64,000 bases of DNA from Streptococcus mitis (GTDB taxonomy: Bacteria > Bacillota > Bacilli > Lactobacillales > Streptococcaceae). The notes beneath the pieces were generated by a model. It was not told the DNA's origin and did not search any database. It saw only the letters and a list, made by a program, of their open reading frames with translations. The translations under genes and the position numbers were made by a program. Below, piece by piece: positions 49,733-61,600 of this stretch (positions are counted from its first letter, which is position 1; every line of letters begins with the position of its first letter). The stretch is from the NCBI RefSeq assembly GCF_016658865.1, contig NZ_CP067992.1, positions 515,001 through 579,000 on the forward strand, in the 5' to 3' direction.

Positions 49733-50514
49733 ATAAGATGATTTATCAACACTTTTCTAAGAATGATTCGTCTTTTATTGATAAGGGAGTAGAATGGATA
49801 AAAAAGGTAGAAGATTCTTATTCTCCTTTTTTAACACCCTTTGTAAATCCCCATCAAGAAAAGATTTTAAAGGTGCTAGCATCAACCAACGGCATCTCCT
49901 ACATGAGCAGTCGGCAGTTTCTTGAAACTGAATATGTACGAGTTCTACTGTATCCTGATTATTTTGAGCCAGAATTCTCTGATTTTGAACTTTCCTTGCA
50001 AGAAATTGTCTACCCTAATAAGTTTGAACGCTTAACGCATGCAAAAATATTAGGGACTGTTTTAAACAAGCTGGGAATTGATAGGAAGCTATTTGGTGAT
50101 ATCTTAGTCAACGAAGAGAGGGCACAGATTATCATTAATCGACAGTTTATGCTCCTTTTTCAAAACGGCATTACGAAAATTGCTCGTTTACCGGTTCGTC
50201 TAGAAGAACGGGATTTTACTGAGAAAATTGCTACAGTAGAAGATTATCAAGAATTAGATATTTGTATTGCTAGTTCTAGATTAGATGTTTTTCTAGCAGG
50301 TGTCTTAAAGCTGTCTAGAAATCAGGCAAGTCAGTTAATTGAAAAACAGGCAGTCCAAGTTAATTACCATTTAGTTGAAAAATCAGATTATGCAGTTCAA
50401 GTTGGTGATTTGATTAGTGTGAGGAAATTTGGTCGATTGAAACTTGTTAGAGATAATGGGCAAACAAAAAAAGATAAAAAGAAATTAACGGTCCAATTAT
50501 TATTAAGTAAGTGA
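49729..50514 (+). CDS. ylmH: S4-domain RNA-binding protein YlmH
   Basis: A 261-residue protein with a C-terminal S4 RNA-binding domain (about 180-245, RLDVFLAGVLKLSRNQASQLIEK and VQVGDLISVRKFGRLKL). The N-terminal part is the YlmH-specific region. Related Bacillus and pneumococcal proteins bind ribosomes and have been tied to rescue of stalled ribosomes. It overlaps ylmG by four bases and precedes divIVA by eight. Confidence 0.92.
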   Translation: MNKMIYQHFSKNDSSFIDKGVEWIKKVEDSYSPFLTPFVNPHQEKILKVLASTNGISYMSSRQFLETEYVRVLLYPDYFEPEFSDFELSLQEIVYPNKFERLTHAKILGTVLNKLGIDRKLFGDILVNEERAQIIINRQFMLLFQNGITKIARLPVRLEERDFTEKIATVEDYQELDICIASSRLDVFLAGVLKLSRNQASQLIEKQAVQVNYHLVEKSDYAVQVGDLISVRKFGRLKLVRDNGQTKKDKKKLTVQLLLSK

Positions 50515-50522
50515 GGAATAAT

Positions 50523-51308
50523 ATGCCAATTACATCATTAGAAATTAAAGATAAAACCTTTGGTACAAGATTTAGAGGTTTTGATCCAGAAGAAGTTGAA
50601 GAATTTCTTGAAATCGTTGTTCGTGATTATGAAGATTTAGTTCGAAGCAATCATGATAAAGAGTTGCATATCAAGAGCTTGGAAGAACGTTTGTCTTACT
50701 TTGATGAGATGAAAGATTCTTTGAGTCAATCAGTATTGATTGCTCAAGATACGGCAGAGCGTGTGAAACAAGCTGCTCAAGATCGTTCTAATAATATTAT
50801 CCAACAGGCAGAGCAAGATGCCCAACGTTTGCTTGAAGAAGCAAAATATAAGGCTAATGAGATCTTGCGTCAAGCTACTGATAATGCTAAGAAAGTTGCT
50901 GTTGAGACTGAAGAATTGAAGAACAAAAGCCGTGTCTTCCACCAACGTCTCAAATCTACAATTGAGAGTCAGTTAGCAATTGTTGAATCATCAGATTGGG
51001 AAGATATTCTGCGCCCAACAGCTACCTATCTTCAGACAAGTGATGAAGCATTTAAAGAAGTTGTTGGTGAAGTTCTTGGTGAATCGGTATATTCACAACC
51101 AGAAGAAGAACCAATCGATATGACTCGTCAATTTACACCTGAAGAAATGGCTGAGTTACAAGCTCGAATTGAGGCTGGTAATAGAGAATTAGCTGAATTT
51201 GAAGCTCAACAAGATCATTATGTAGAAGAACATTTAGAGCCAGTTGAAGTCGAAGGCCCTTCATCGAATGAGGAAGATACAAATAAAGAATCTGTCCTAA
51301 TCTTATAA
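50523..51308 (+). CDS. divIVA: Septum/pole-organising protein DivIVA
   Basis: A 261-residue coiled-coil protein. The N-terminal membrane-binding domain (MPITSLEIKDKTFGTRFRGFDPEEVEEFLE) is followed by long coiled coils (about 28-165) and an acidic tail. DivIVA marks sites of negative membrane curvature and organises pole and septum growth; in pneumococcus it is a substrate of kinase StkP. The ATG at 50523 gives the family start; an in-frame GTG at 50511 is unlikely. Confidence 0.95.
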   Translation: MPITSLEIKDKTFGTRFRGFDPEEVEEFLEIVVRDYEDLVRSNHDKELHIKSLEERLSYFDEMKDSLSQSVLIAQDTAERVKQAAQDRSNNIIQQAEQDAQRLLEEAKYKANEILRQATDNAKKVAVETEELKNKSRVFHQRLKSTIESQLAIVESSDWEDILRPTATYLQTSDEAFKEVVGEVLGESVYSQPEEEPIDMTRQFTPEEMAELQARIEAGNRELAEFEAQQDHYVEEHLEPVEVEGPSSNEEDTNKESVLIL

Positions 51309-51329
51309 TGAATAGTGATATGTGAGAAC

Positions 51330-51536
51330 AATATTTTATCCTTATATTTCCAGCGAGCAGGAGATGGTGTGAGTCCTGCATTCCCTAATGATAAGATTAT
51401 CCTCTCAAAAACTCAAGTCTGAAGTTAGTAGGATTTGACGTTTCCCACGTTACGGGATAAGAGGGAGAAAGACTAAATCTTTTTCCGAATAAAGGTGGTA
51501 CCACGATTTTCGTCCTTTTTGGCAGTCGTGGTTTTT
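51330..51536 (+). promoter_or_regulatory. T-box leader of ileS
   Basis: The conserved T-box AAGGTGGTACCACG is at 51492-51505. It pairs alternatively with the terminator stem CCACGA (51501-51506)/TCGTGG (51526-51531) followed by TTTTT. Stem I lies around 51340-51425 with the distal GGTGTGAGTCC element. ATC at 51399-51401 is a plausible specifier for tRNA-Ile, but I could not verify the fold. A TATAAT at 51304-51309 overlapping the divIVA stop may be its promoter. Confidence 0.9.
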
Positions 51537-51565
51537 AATTTGTTATTATTTATAAAGGAGATACC

Positions 51566-54358
51566 ATGAAACTCAAAGATACCCTTAACCTTGGGAAAAC
51601 AGCTTTCCCAATGCGTGCAGGACTTCCTACCAAAGAGCCAGTTTGGCAAAAGGAATGGGAAGATGCAAAACTTTATCAACGTCGTCAAGAATTGAACCAA
51701 GGAAAACCTCATTTCACCTTGCATGATGGCCCTCCATACGCGAACGGAAATATCCACGTTGGACACGCTATGAACAAGATTTCAAAAGATATCATTGTTC
51801 GTTCAAAATCAATGTCAGGTTTTTACGCACCATTTATCCCAGGTTGGGATACTCATGGTCTGCCAATCGAGCAAGTTTTGGCAAAACAAGGTGTCAAACG
51901 TAAAGAAATGGACTTGGTTGAGTACTTGAAACTTTGCCGTGAATACGCTCTTTCTCAAGTAGATAAACAACGGGAAGACTTTAAACGTTTAGGTGTTTCT
52001 GGTGACTGGGAAAATCCATATGTGACTTTGACTCCTGACTATGAAGCAGCTCAAATCCGTGTATTTGGTGAGATGGCTAACAAAGGTTATATCTACCGTG
52101 GTGCCAAGCCAGTTTATTGGTCTTGGTCATCTGAGTCTGCCCTTGCTGAAGCAGAGATTGAATACCATGATTTGGTTTCAACTTCTCTTTACTATGCCAA
52201 TAGGGTAAAAGATGGCAAAGGTGTTCTAGATACAGATACTTATATCGTAGTCTGGACAACAACTCCATTTACCATTACAGCTTCTCGTGGTTTGACTGTT
52301 GGTGCAGATATTGATTATGTTTTGGTTCAACCTGCTGGTGAAGCTCGTAAGTTTATGGTTGCTGCAGAATTATTGACTAGCTTGTCTGAGAAATTTGCCT
52401 GGGTTGATGTTCAAGTGTTGGCAACTTACCGTGGTCAAGAATTGAACCACATCGTAACAGAACACCCATGGGATACGGCTGTAGATGAATTGGTTATTCT
52501 CGGTGACCACGTTACTACTGACTCTGGTACAGGTATTGTCCATACAGCCCCTGGTTTTGGTGAGGACGACTACAATGTTGGTATTGCTAATGGCCTTGAA
52601 GTCGCAGTAACTGTTGACGAACGTGGTATCATGATGAAGAATGCTGGTCCTGAGTTTGAAGGTCAATTCTATGAAAAGGTAGTTCCAACTGTTATTGAAA
52701 AACTTGGTAACCTCCTTCTTGCCCAAGAAGAAATCTCTCACTCATACCCATTTGACTGGCGTACTAAGAAACCAATTATCTGGCGTGCAGTACCACAATG
52801 GTTTGCCTCAGTTTCTAAATTCCGCCAAGAAATCTTGGACGAAATTGAAAAAGTGAAATTCCACTCAGAATGGGGTAAAGTGCGTCTTTACAACATGATT
52901 CGTGACCGTGGCGACTGGGTTATCTCTCGTCAACGTGCTTGGGGTGTTCCGCTTCCTATCTTCTATGCTGAAGACGGTACAGCGATTATGACTGCTGAAA
53001 CTATTGAGCATGTAGCTCAACTCTTTGAAGAACATGGTTCAAGCATTTGGTGGGAACGTGATGCTAAGGACCTCTTGCCAGAAGGATATACTCATCCAGG
53101 TTCACCAAATGATGAGTTCAAAAAAGAAACAGATATCATGGACGTATGGTTTGACTCAGGTTCATCATGGAATGGGGTTGTAGTAAACCGTCCTGAGTTG
53201 ACTTACCCAGCAGACCTTTACTTAGAAGGTTCTGACCAATACCGTGGTTGGTTCAACTCATCACTTATCACATCTGTTGCCAACCATGGCGTAGCACCTT
53301 ACAAACAAATCTTGTCACAAGGATTTGCCCTTGATGGTAAAGGTGAGAAGATGTCTAAATCTCTTGGAAATACTATTGCTCCAAGTGATGTTGAAAAACA
53401 ATTTGGTGCTGAAATCTTGCGTCTCTGGGTAACAAGTGTAGACTCAAGCAACGACGTGCGTATCTCTATGGATATCTTGAGCCAAGTCTCTGAAACTTAC
53501 CGTAAAATCCGTAACACCCTTCGTTTCTTGATTGCCAATACTTCTGACTTTAACCCAGCTGTGGATGCAGTAGCTTACGAAGAACTTCGTTCAGTTGATA
53601 AGTACATGACGATTCGCTTTAACCAGCTTGTCAAGATCATTCGTGATGCCTATGCTAACTTTGAATTCTTGACAATCTACAAGGCCTTGGTGAACTTTAT
53701 CAACGTTGACTTGTCAGCCTTTTACCTTGATTTTGCTAAGGACGTTGTTTACATCGAAGGTGCTAAATCACTGGAACGTCGTCAAATGCAGACTGTCTTC
53801 TATGACATTCTTGTGAAAATTACGAAACTCTTGACACCAATCCTTCCTCATACTGCGGAAGAAATTTGGTCATATCTTGAGTTTGAAACAGAAGACTTTG
53901 TTCAATTGTCAGAATTGCCAGAAGCAGAAACTTTTGCTAATCAAGAAGAAATCTTGGATACATGGGCAGCCTTCATGGACTTCCGTGGACAAGCTCAAAA
54001 AGCCTTGGAAGAAGCTCGTAATGCTAAAGTTATTGGTAAATCGCTTGAAGCACACTTGACAGTTTATCCAAATGAAGTTGTTAAGACTTTGCTTGAAGCT
54101 GTGAACAGTAATATAGCGCAAGTGTTAATCGTATCGGACTTGACAATTGCAGAAGGTCCAGCTCCAGAAGAAGCACTCGTCTTTGAAGATGTAGCCTTTA
54201 CAGTTGAACGTGCTGCAGGTCAAGTGTGTGACCGTTGCCGTCGCATTGATTTAACAACAACAGAACGTAGCTACCATGCTATTATCTGTGATCACTGTGC
54301 AAGCATCGTAGAAGAAAACTTTGCAGACGCAGTAGCAGAAGGATTTGAAGAGAAATAA
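51566..54358 (+). CDS. ileS: Isoleucyl-tRNA synthetase
   Basis: A 930-residue class I synthetase. [16 protein letters not shown] has the HIGH-type [14 protein letters not shown] the KMSKS loop, and the C-terminal CDRCRR...CDHC is the zinc-binding end typical of bacterial IleRS. The editing domain lies between about 195 and 390 ([14 protein letters not shown]). The T-box leader upstream raises expression when tRNA-Ile is uncharged. GGAG lies ahead of the ATG. Confidence 0.97.
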   Translation: MKLKDTLNLGKTAFPMRAGLPTKEPVWQKEWEDAKLYQRRQELNQGKPHFTLHDGPPYANGNIHVGHAMNKISKDIIVRSKSMSGFYAPFIPGWDTHGLPIEQVLAKQGVKRKEMDLVEYLKLCREYALSQVDKQREDFKRLGVSGDWENPYVTLTPDYEAAQIRVFGEMANKGYIYRGAKPVYWSWSSESALAEAEIEYHDLVSTSLYYANRVKDGKGVLDTDTYIVVWTTTPFTITASRGLTVGADIDYVLVQPAGEARKFMVAAELLTSLSEKFAWVDVQVLATYRGQELNHIVTEHPWDTAVDELVILGDHVTTDSGTGIVHTAPGFGEDDYNVGIANGLEVAVTVDERGIMMKNAGPEFEGQFYEKVVPTVIEKLGNLLLAQEEISHSYPFDWRTKKPIIWRAVPQWFASVSKFRQEILDEIEKVKFHSEWGKVRLYNMIRDRGDWVISRQRAWGVPLPIFYAEDGTAIMTAETIEHVAQLFEEHGSSIWWERDAKDLLPEGYTHPGSPNDEFKKETDIMDVWFDSGSSWNGVVVNRPELTYPADLYLEGSDQYRGWFNSSLITSVANHGVAPYKQILSQGFALDGKGEKMSKSLGNTIAPSDVEKQFGAEILRLWVTSVDSSNDVRISMDILSQVSETYRKIRNTLRFLIANTSDFNPAVDAVAYEELRSVDKYMTIRFNQLVKIIRDAYANFEFLTIYKALVNFINVDLSAFYLDFAKDVVYIEGAKSLERRQMQTVFYDILVKITKLLTPILPHTAEEIWSYLEFETEDFVQLSELPEAETFANQEEILDTWAAFMDFRGQAQKALEEARNAKVIGKSLEAHLTVYPNEVVKTLLEAVNSNIAQVLIVSDLTIAEGPAPEEALVFEDVAFTVERAAGQVCDRCRRIDLTTTERSYHAIICDHCASIVEENFADAVAEGFEEK

Positions 54359-54469
54359 TCGAATGATAGATTGAAAATGTTTTCTGTGTGTGTATTTTAG
54401 TTTGATATAAAAGAAAATATTAAACAAAATTAATGTATAATATTAATTTTTAATGAAAAGGAAGTATTG

Positions 54470-54838
54470 ATGAAAAAGAAAACACTTGCTCAATTAGATG
54501 GTATCATTGGTTTAGTTGCAGGAACTATTCTAGCCATTTTGCCAATTATTATAATTATGATTGCCTCTATATTTGATAATGAAGAAGTTGTTGGTGTCAT
54601 CTTAGGAATTATTTTTATTATTTTTAGTTTAGTAAAAATTGGAATTTTAATTCTAGGTATTCTCTCACTAATATACTATAAAGATGATAATAGAATTTCA
54701 ATTGCACCCTCAGTCTTATTAATTGTTGGTTCTGCACTTGCATTGGTTCCATTCTTAGGATGGATAGGGGGAATCGTCATTATTGTTGGTGCTTCATTAT
54801 TTTTAGGAAGCCTCAAAAAATTTAAAGTTGAACTATAA
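54470..54838 (+). CDS. Small four-helix membrane protein of unknown function
   Basis: A 122-residue hydrophobic protein with about four helices and charged ends (MKKKTLAQLDG ... LKKFKVEL). Between helices it has YYKDDNRISIAPSVLLIVGS. It resembles small DUF4064/DUF308-like streptococcal membrane proteins; no function is known to me. The ATG at 54470 follows AAGGAAG; a TTG three bases earlier is unlikely. A decayed paralogue of its second half lies at 55120-55337. Confidence 0.65.
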   Translation: MKKKTLAQLDGIIGLVAGTILAILPIIIIMIASIFDNEEVVGVILGIIFIIFSLVKIGILILGILSLIYYKDDNRISIAPSVLLIVGSALALVPFLGWIGGIVIIVGASLFLGSLKKFKVEL

Positions 54839-54882
54839 ATAGAGTTTTTGTCAAGTAGAGTAAATGGAGAAACTCTAAAATT

Positions 54883-55100
54883 GGTTCTTTGTCAGCAGTA
54901 GTGGATTAAAGAAAAGCTAAGATAGAGAAAGGACAAATTTCGTCCTTTCTTTTTTGATGTTCAGAGCGATAAAAATCGTTTTTTGAAGTTTTCAAAGTTT
55001 CGAAAACCAAAGGCATTTCGTTCTATAAGTTTGATGAGATTATTGGTCGCTTCTGATTTGGAGTTAGAATAGGGTAATTGAAGGGCGTTGACGATTTTTC
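54883..55100 (-). mobile_element. ISL3-family (IS1167-like) remnant
   Basis: A terminal repeat resembling the IS1167 end (GGTTCTTTGTCAGCAGTAGTGG, 54883-54904) is followed on the minus strand by the end of a transposase. Read leftward from about 55097, it gives IVNALQLPYSNSKSEATNNL and NAFGFRNFENFKKR, then after a one-base deletion near 54970 IALNIKKERTKFVLS and a stop at 54917-54919. This is the C-terminus of an ISL3-type transposase. The rest of the element and the other end are gone. Confidence 0.82.
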
Positions 55101-55119
55101 AATGATTTCATGATTGATG

Positions 55120-55337
55120 AAAGTTACTATTTTAGTTTTAAGAATTGTGGCTATTGTGTATTTCAAGGACGATGAGCGTGTGACTCCTGCACCGTCTGTA
55201 TTGTTTATCGTAGGTAGTTCTGTTGGATTGACCCCATTCGTGGACTAGATAGGATAAATTATGACAATTATTGGCAATTCCTATACTTTGAAATTTTGAA
55301 AAAATTCGAAATTGAAGAATCATATCTTTCGAACTGA
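55120..55337 (+). pseudogene. Decayed paralogue of the small membrane protein
   Basis: Bases 55129-55245 encode ILVLRIVAIVYFKDDERV and APSVLFIVGSSVGLTPFVD, close to the second half of the 54470-54838 product. A TAG at 55246-55248 replaces the Trp codon, TAA follows at 55255-55257, and a frameshift lies before FEILKKFEIEE near the end. The first half was lost at the ISL3 remnant. It is therefore a broken second copy. Confidence 0.75.
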
Positions 55338-55382
55338 GGTGGAATGAATTGAATCTTTGTTAGAAATACTTATTACAGTATG

Positions 55383-55405
55383 AAGGCGGTTAGCCTTATT
55401 TTTTT
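55383..55405 (+). terminator. Terminator-like hairpin upstream of zmpB
   Basis: AAGGC-GGTTA-GCCTT followed by ATTTTTTT. Short stem but a good T run. Confidence 0.65.
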
Positions 55406-55475
55406 GTTACCAATTGACGGAAAATTTTACAGGATAAATAAGCTACTTCATTCGTAAAATCTAAAGCATTTATTT

Positions 55476-55504
55476 GAGACAAGGAACTCTTTTTATAGTA
55501 TAAT
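55476..55504 (+). promoter_or_regulatory. Promoter of the zinc metalloprotease gene
   Basis: GAGACA (55476-55481), 17 bp, TATAAT (55499-55504); start near 55511. The 120-nt leader has a small hairpin GAAGC-AAACT-GCTTC and lacks a long ORF. Confidence 0.55.
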
Positions 55505-55631
55505 GATGCTTGTAGATTGAATATATCAAAATATATATAGAAGTATTTTTGTTTCTTGTAAGTTCATCAGAGTGAGGAAGCAAACTGCTTCTTCTATTTT
55601 GAAATGGATAAAATGATAGAGAGGATATAGA

Positions 55632-58600
55632 ATGAAAAAATTTTTTGGAGAGAAGCAGCATCGTTTTTCCTTACGAAAGTTGGCGATTGGTCTTGTGTCT
55701 GCTTCAATTTCGAGCTTATTTTTTGTGTCCATTGCTAGCAGTGGGACCGTATTTGCTCAAGAAAATGTATCTGTTCACTACAAATATGTGACAGATACAG
55801 AGTTAAGTAAGCAAGAGAAGGACTTGATTGTAAAGGATTTTCCTAATATTGCTGAAGACAGTGAGAGTACCTATTATCTAGTCTACCGTATGGATGAGAA
55901 AGCCCAACTAGGTCAGTTGCCTCATACCGGTGAGCACAGTAATCTGGTTACCGTCCTTTCGGGTGGAGCACTGGCTTCGATTGGGCTCCTCATTTTTGCT
56001 GTTTCGAGAAAGAAAGGCAAGAAGAAAGCACTGTTGAAGGTTGTTTTGATAACAGGCATGGGGAGCGGTTTGGTTTCTTCGGTTCAGGCTATTGAAAATC
56101 AACTCTTGCTCCAATATAATCAAGAATATCAATTATCCCAAGGAGATAGTCTGCCTCTGCCAAGAGTCCTGTCAGGTTATACCTATCTAGGCTATATTAA
56201 GCAAGACAAGAAAATTAATCAGTTAGAAACTGTTGCTAGAGATCAGAAACTAGACGATACGGTTCACCCTCATTTCCAGTCCAATGAAGGTGGGCAAAAT
56301 GTAAGAGATGAGCGGAAAAATCCGTCTCCAACAAGCCCTGCTGACAAGCCAATCCCTTCTCAAGATTCACCCAATCAAAAGCCGTCTGGTATTGCTAGTG
56401 TGGATCCTCATGACGAAGTCTTGGCTGGTCGCGTGAACAAACCAGAGCTCTTATACAAAGACCAAGAGATTGTAACCAATCTAGACTTTTCAGAAGTGGT
56501 TCAAGAAAATCCAGATCTAACAGAGGGAACCATTCGTGTGAAACAAGAAGGTCGTGCTGGGAAGAAGATTGAACTTATTCGCATCTTCACTGTTGAAAAT
56601 CAAGAAATTTCCCGAGAAGTTCTCTCGACTAAGGTAGAAGAAGCCTTACCACGTATAGTAGAAAAAGGGACTAAGAAGGCAGTTGTACCGAGTGAAATAC
56701 CCCAGTCTGCAAGAAAAGGTGAGCCTGAGACTCAGGCCTCATTACCAGAATATAAAGGTGAGCAATCTGGAGCAATAGTTGCCCCTGAGAAAACTGATAA
56801 ACCAGCCTATACAGGCACTCAGTCTGGAGCAATAGTCGAACCTGAGCAAGTTGCCCCACAGCCAGAGTACAAAGGGATTCAATCAGGTGCCATTGTAGAA
56901 CCAGAAACGGCTGATAAACCATCCTATACAGGTACCCAGTCCGGAGCGGTTGTTGAACCAGAGAAAGTAGCTCCACAACCAGAATACAAGGGAACTCAAG
57001 CTGGTGCCATCGTCGAACCGGAGACTCAGCCTTCCCTGCCAGAATATAAAGGTGAGCAATCTGATGCAATAGTTGCCCCTGAGAAAACTGAAAAACCATC
57101 CTATACAGGCACTCAGTCTGGAGCAATAGTTGAACCCGAGAAAGTAGCTCCACAACCAGAGTACAAGGGAACTCAATCTGGAGCCATCGTCGAACCGGAG
57201 ACTCAGCCTTCCTTGCCAGAATATAAAGGTGAGCAATCTGATGCAATAGTTGCCCCTGAGAAAACTGAAAAACCAGCCTATACAGGCACTCAGTCTGGAG
57301 CAATAGTTGAACCCGAGAAAGTAGCTCCACAACCAGAGTACAAGGGAACTCAATCTGGAGCCATCGTCGAACCGGAGACTCAGCCTTCCTTGCCAGAATA
57401 TAAAGGTGAGCAATCTGATGCAATAGTTGCCCCTGAGAAAACTGAAAAACCAGCCTATACAGGCACTCAGTCTGGAGCAATAGTTGAACCCGAGAAAGTA
57501 GCTCCACAACCAGAGTACAAGGGAACTCAATCTGGAGCCATCGTCGAACCGGAGACTCAGCCTTCCTTGCCAGAATATAAAGGTGAGCAATCGGGAGCTG
57601 TTGTAGCCTCTGAGACAAATGAAAAACCAGAATATACTGGCATTCAATCTGGAGCAATAGTCGAACCAGAACAGGTACCATCGAAACCATCTTATACAGG
57701 TACCCAATCCGGAGCGATTGTTGAACCCGAACAAATTGCCCCTCTTCCAGAATATACTGGCAATATTGAGCAAGCAAAACCAGAAAATCCGGCTGAAAAA
57801 CCAAAAGAAAAAGATCCAGAAAAAACACTTGAATTAAGAAATGTTTCTGATCTGGAGTTATATAGTCAGACCAATGGTACTTACAAACAACATGTTTCTT
57901 TAGACAGTGTTCCAAGTAATCCAGACACTTACTTTGTTAAGGTAAAATCGTCGTCATTCAAAGATGTCTATCTACCTGTCGCTTCAATAACTGCAGAAAT
58001 AAAAAATGGACAATCCGTTTATAAAATCATAGCTAAAGCTGAGAAACTCCAGCAAGAGCTAGAAAATAAATATGTCGATAATTTCACCTTCTATCTCGCA
58101 AAAAAGGCAACAGAAGAAACAACAACCTTCACTTCCTTTAGCAACCTGGTTAAAGCTATCAACAAGAATCTCTCTGGAACCTATCATTTAGCGGCTAGCT
58201 TGAATGCCAACGAAGTGGAGTTGGGACCTGATGACAAATTTTACATCAAGGGCACCTTTACTGGTCAGTTGATTGGTGAAAAAGATGGCAAGCATTATGC
58301 TATTTACAACTTGAGAAAGCCTCTTTTTGAAAGCTTGAGAGGGGCCACAGTAGAAAAGTTGAGCCTAAAAAATGTCTCTATTTCAGGTAAAGATGATATC
58401 GGTTCACTGGCCAATGAAGCTACGGATAACACAAAGATTAAGCAAGTTCATGTCGATGGTGTTCTGGCTGGGGAACGTGGTATCGGTGGTTTGTTGGCTA
58501 AGGCAGACCAATCAAGCATCACAGAGAGCAGTTTTAAGGGAAGAATTGTTAATACCTACGAAACGACTGCGGCATACAATATTGGTGGTTTGGTCGGTCA

Positions 58601-61600
58601 TTTGACAGGAGGCAGAGCTTCACTGACTAAGTCAAAAGCGACAGTAGCCATTTCATCCAACACGAATAGTTCAGATCAGACTGTTGGTGGGTTAGCAGGT
58701 CTAGTAGACCAAGATGCGCATATACAGGATAGCTATGCTGAAGGTGATATCAACAATGTCAAGCACTTTGGTAGAGTTGCGGGTGTGGCTGGATATTTGT
58801 GGGATCGAAAGACGAATGAGGAACAGCATGCAGGAAGATTGACCAATGTACTAAGTGATGTCAATGTAACCAACGGGAATGCTATTACCGGTTACCACTA
58901 TAATGAAATGAAGGTGGCTAATACATTCAGCAACAAAGCTAATAGAGTCTACAATGTCACCTTGGTCAGGGAAGAAGTCGTCAGCAAGGAATCATTTGTA
59001 GAAAGAGGAACAATTTTAGATGCTTCTGAAGTGACTAATAAAAAAGCAGAAATCAATCCTCTCACTCCTCCAACAGTGGAGCCTCTTTCAACAAGTGGTA
59101 GTAAAGAAAGTGATTTTTCTAAGGTGAAGCATTATCAAGCTCAGCGCGCCTTGGCTTATAAAAATATTGAAAAATTGCTACCTTTCTACAACAAGGCAAC
59201 CATCGTCAAATACGGAAACCTAGTTAACGAGAACAGTCTTTTATATCAAAAAGAACTCTTGTCAGCAGTCATGATGAAGGATGACCAAGTCATCACAGAT
59301 ATTGTTTCCAACAAACAGACTGCAAACAAACTCTTGCTCCATTACCAGGATCATTCCTCTGAAACATTCCAGCTCAAGTACCAGACTGATTTTGCTAAGT
59401 TAGCAGAATATAGTCTAGGAGATACAGGTCTTCTCTATACACCAAACCAATTCTTGTATAATCAAGAAACGATTATCCAGCAAGTCTTACCAGAATTGAA
59501 GAAGGTAAATTATCATTCAGATGCTATTAGAAACACACTTGGTATTTCTCCAAAAGTGAAACTAACGGAGTTATATCTTGAAGAACAATTTGGCAAAACG
59601 AAAGAGCATCTAGAAGAAAGTCTGAGAAAACTCTTGTCAGCGGATGCTGGTCTAGTGGAAAACAATCAAGTAATGACAGGTTACATCGTAGATAAAATCA
59701 AGCGCAACAAGGAAGCCTTGCTTCTTGGTATGAGCTACTTGGAGCGTTGGTATAACTTTAGCTATGGTCAGGTTAATATTAAAGACTTGGTCTTGTATCA
59801 CCTTGATTTCTTTGGCAAAGGAAATGCATCTCCGTTAGATACTTTGATTGAGTTAGGGAAATCAGGATTTAATAATCTGCTTGCTAAGAACAACGTTGAT
59901 ACTTATGGTGTCAGTCTTGCTAGCCATCATGGAACGACAGATTTATTTAGCACGCTAGAAAATTACCGAAAAGTCTTTTTACCAAAAACTAGCAACAATG
60001 ACTGGTTTAAAAAACAGACCAAAGCTTTCATTGTCGAAGAAAAATCCACTATTGCAGAGGTCAAAGCCAAGCAAGAGCAAGCAGGGACTAAGTATTCTAT
60101 CGGTGTTTATGACCGAATTACTAGTAGCACTTGGAAATACCGCAATATGGTCTTGCCTCTCCTTACTTTGCCAGAAAGATCTGTATTTGTCATTTCAACC
60201 TTGTCTAGTCTAGGATTTGGCGCTTACGATCGCTACCGCAACAGTGACTATAAGGCTGGAGATAAACTCAATAAGTTTGTTGAAGATAATGCGCGTGAAA
60301 CAGCCAAGCGTCAGCGAGATCACTACGATTATTGGTATCGTATTTTAGATAATCAGGGACGTGAAAAACTCTATCGTACGATCCTGCTTTATGATGCCTA
60401 TAAATTTGGTGATGATCATACTGAAGGAAAGGCTTCAACAATCGCAGACTTTGAGAATTCAAATCCTGCAATGCAACATTTCTTTGGACCAGTTGGTAAC
60501 AAGGTAGTTCATAATCATCACGGTGCATACGCAACAGGAGATGGTGTCTATTATATGTCTTACCGTATGTTGGATAAGGATGGCGCTATTACGTATACCC
60601 ATGAGATGACCCATGATTCAGATCAGGATATCTATCTTGGTGGCTATGGTAGAAGAAGTGGTCTTGGACCTGAGTTCTTTGCTAAAGGCTTATTACAAGC
60701 GCCAGATCATCCAAATGATGCGACCATTACCATTAACTCAATCTTGAAACATTCAAAATCAGATAGCTTAGAAGGATCCCGTCTACAAGTCTTAGATCCG
60801 ACGGAACGATTCAAAGATGCATCCGATCTCCAAAAATATGTTCATAACATGTTTGACCTCATCTATCTGTTGGAATATCTTGAAGGGCAATCAATCGTTA
60901 AGAAACTGAATGTTTCCCAGAAAATGGAAGCTCTCAGAAAAATCGAGAACCACTATCTAACAGATCCTGCTGATGGAAATGATGTTTATGCTACTAATGT
61001 TGTGAAAAATTTGACTGAAGATGAAGCTAAAAAATTGACGAGCTTTGATAGTTTGATTGACAATAACATTCTTTCGGCTCGTGAGTATCAGGCTGGCACA
61101 TATGAGAGAAATGGCTATTTTACAATTAAACTCTTTGCACCAATCTTTTCAGCATTGAGCAGCGAGAAAGGAACTCCTGGAGATCTTATGGGACGAAGAA
61201 TCGCTTATGAACTCTTAGCTGCTAAAGGATTTAAAGATGGTATGGTCCCATATATTTCCAACCAATATGAAGAAATTGCTAAACAAAATGGTCAGACAAT
61301 CAACCTCTACGGTAAAAAGCAAGGATTAGTGACAGATAAGCTTGTTTTAGAAAAGCTATTTGGTGGTCAGTATTCATCTTGGGCAGCCTTTAAAAAAGCT
61401 ATGTATCAAGAGCGCGTTACTCAGTTTGATCATTTGACTAAAGTTACTTTTAAAGATCCGACGCAATCATGGATGAGCAATGCCACGAAAACCATTCAAG
61501 GAGTAAATGAGTTGCAAGAACTGATGGACCAAGCTGTTTTACAGGATGCGGAAGGTACGCGTTGGAGTGATTATAATCCAGAGACTGACAGTGCCGTCCA

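Noticed and set aside
57030..57560. Possible CRISPR array from regularly spaced repeats
   Set aside because: The repeats are contiguous coding sequence of a surface protein, without unique spacers, leader or cas genes.
56671..57915. Two long minus-strand open frames (up to 414 codons) opposite the protease repeats
   Set aside because: Same cause: a 177-bp repeat without stops stays open in other frames. No start signals.
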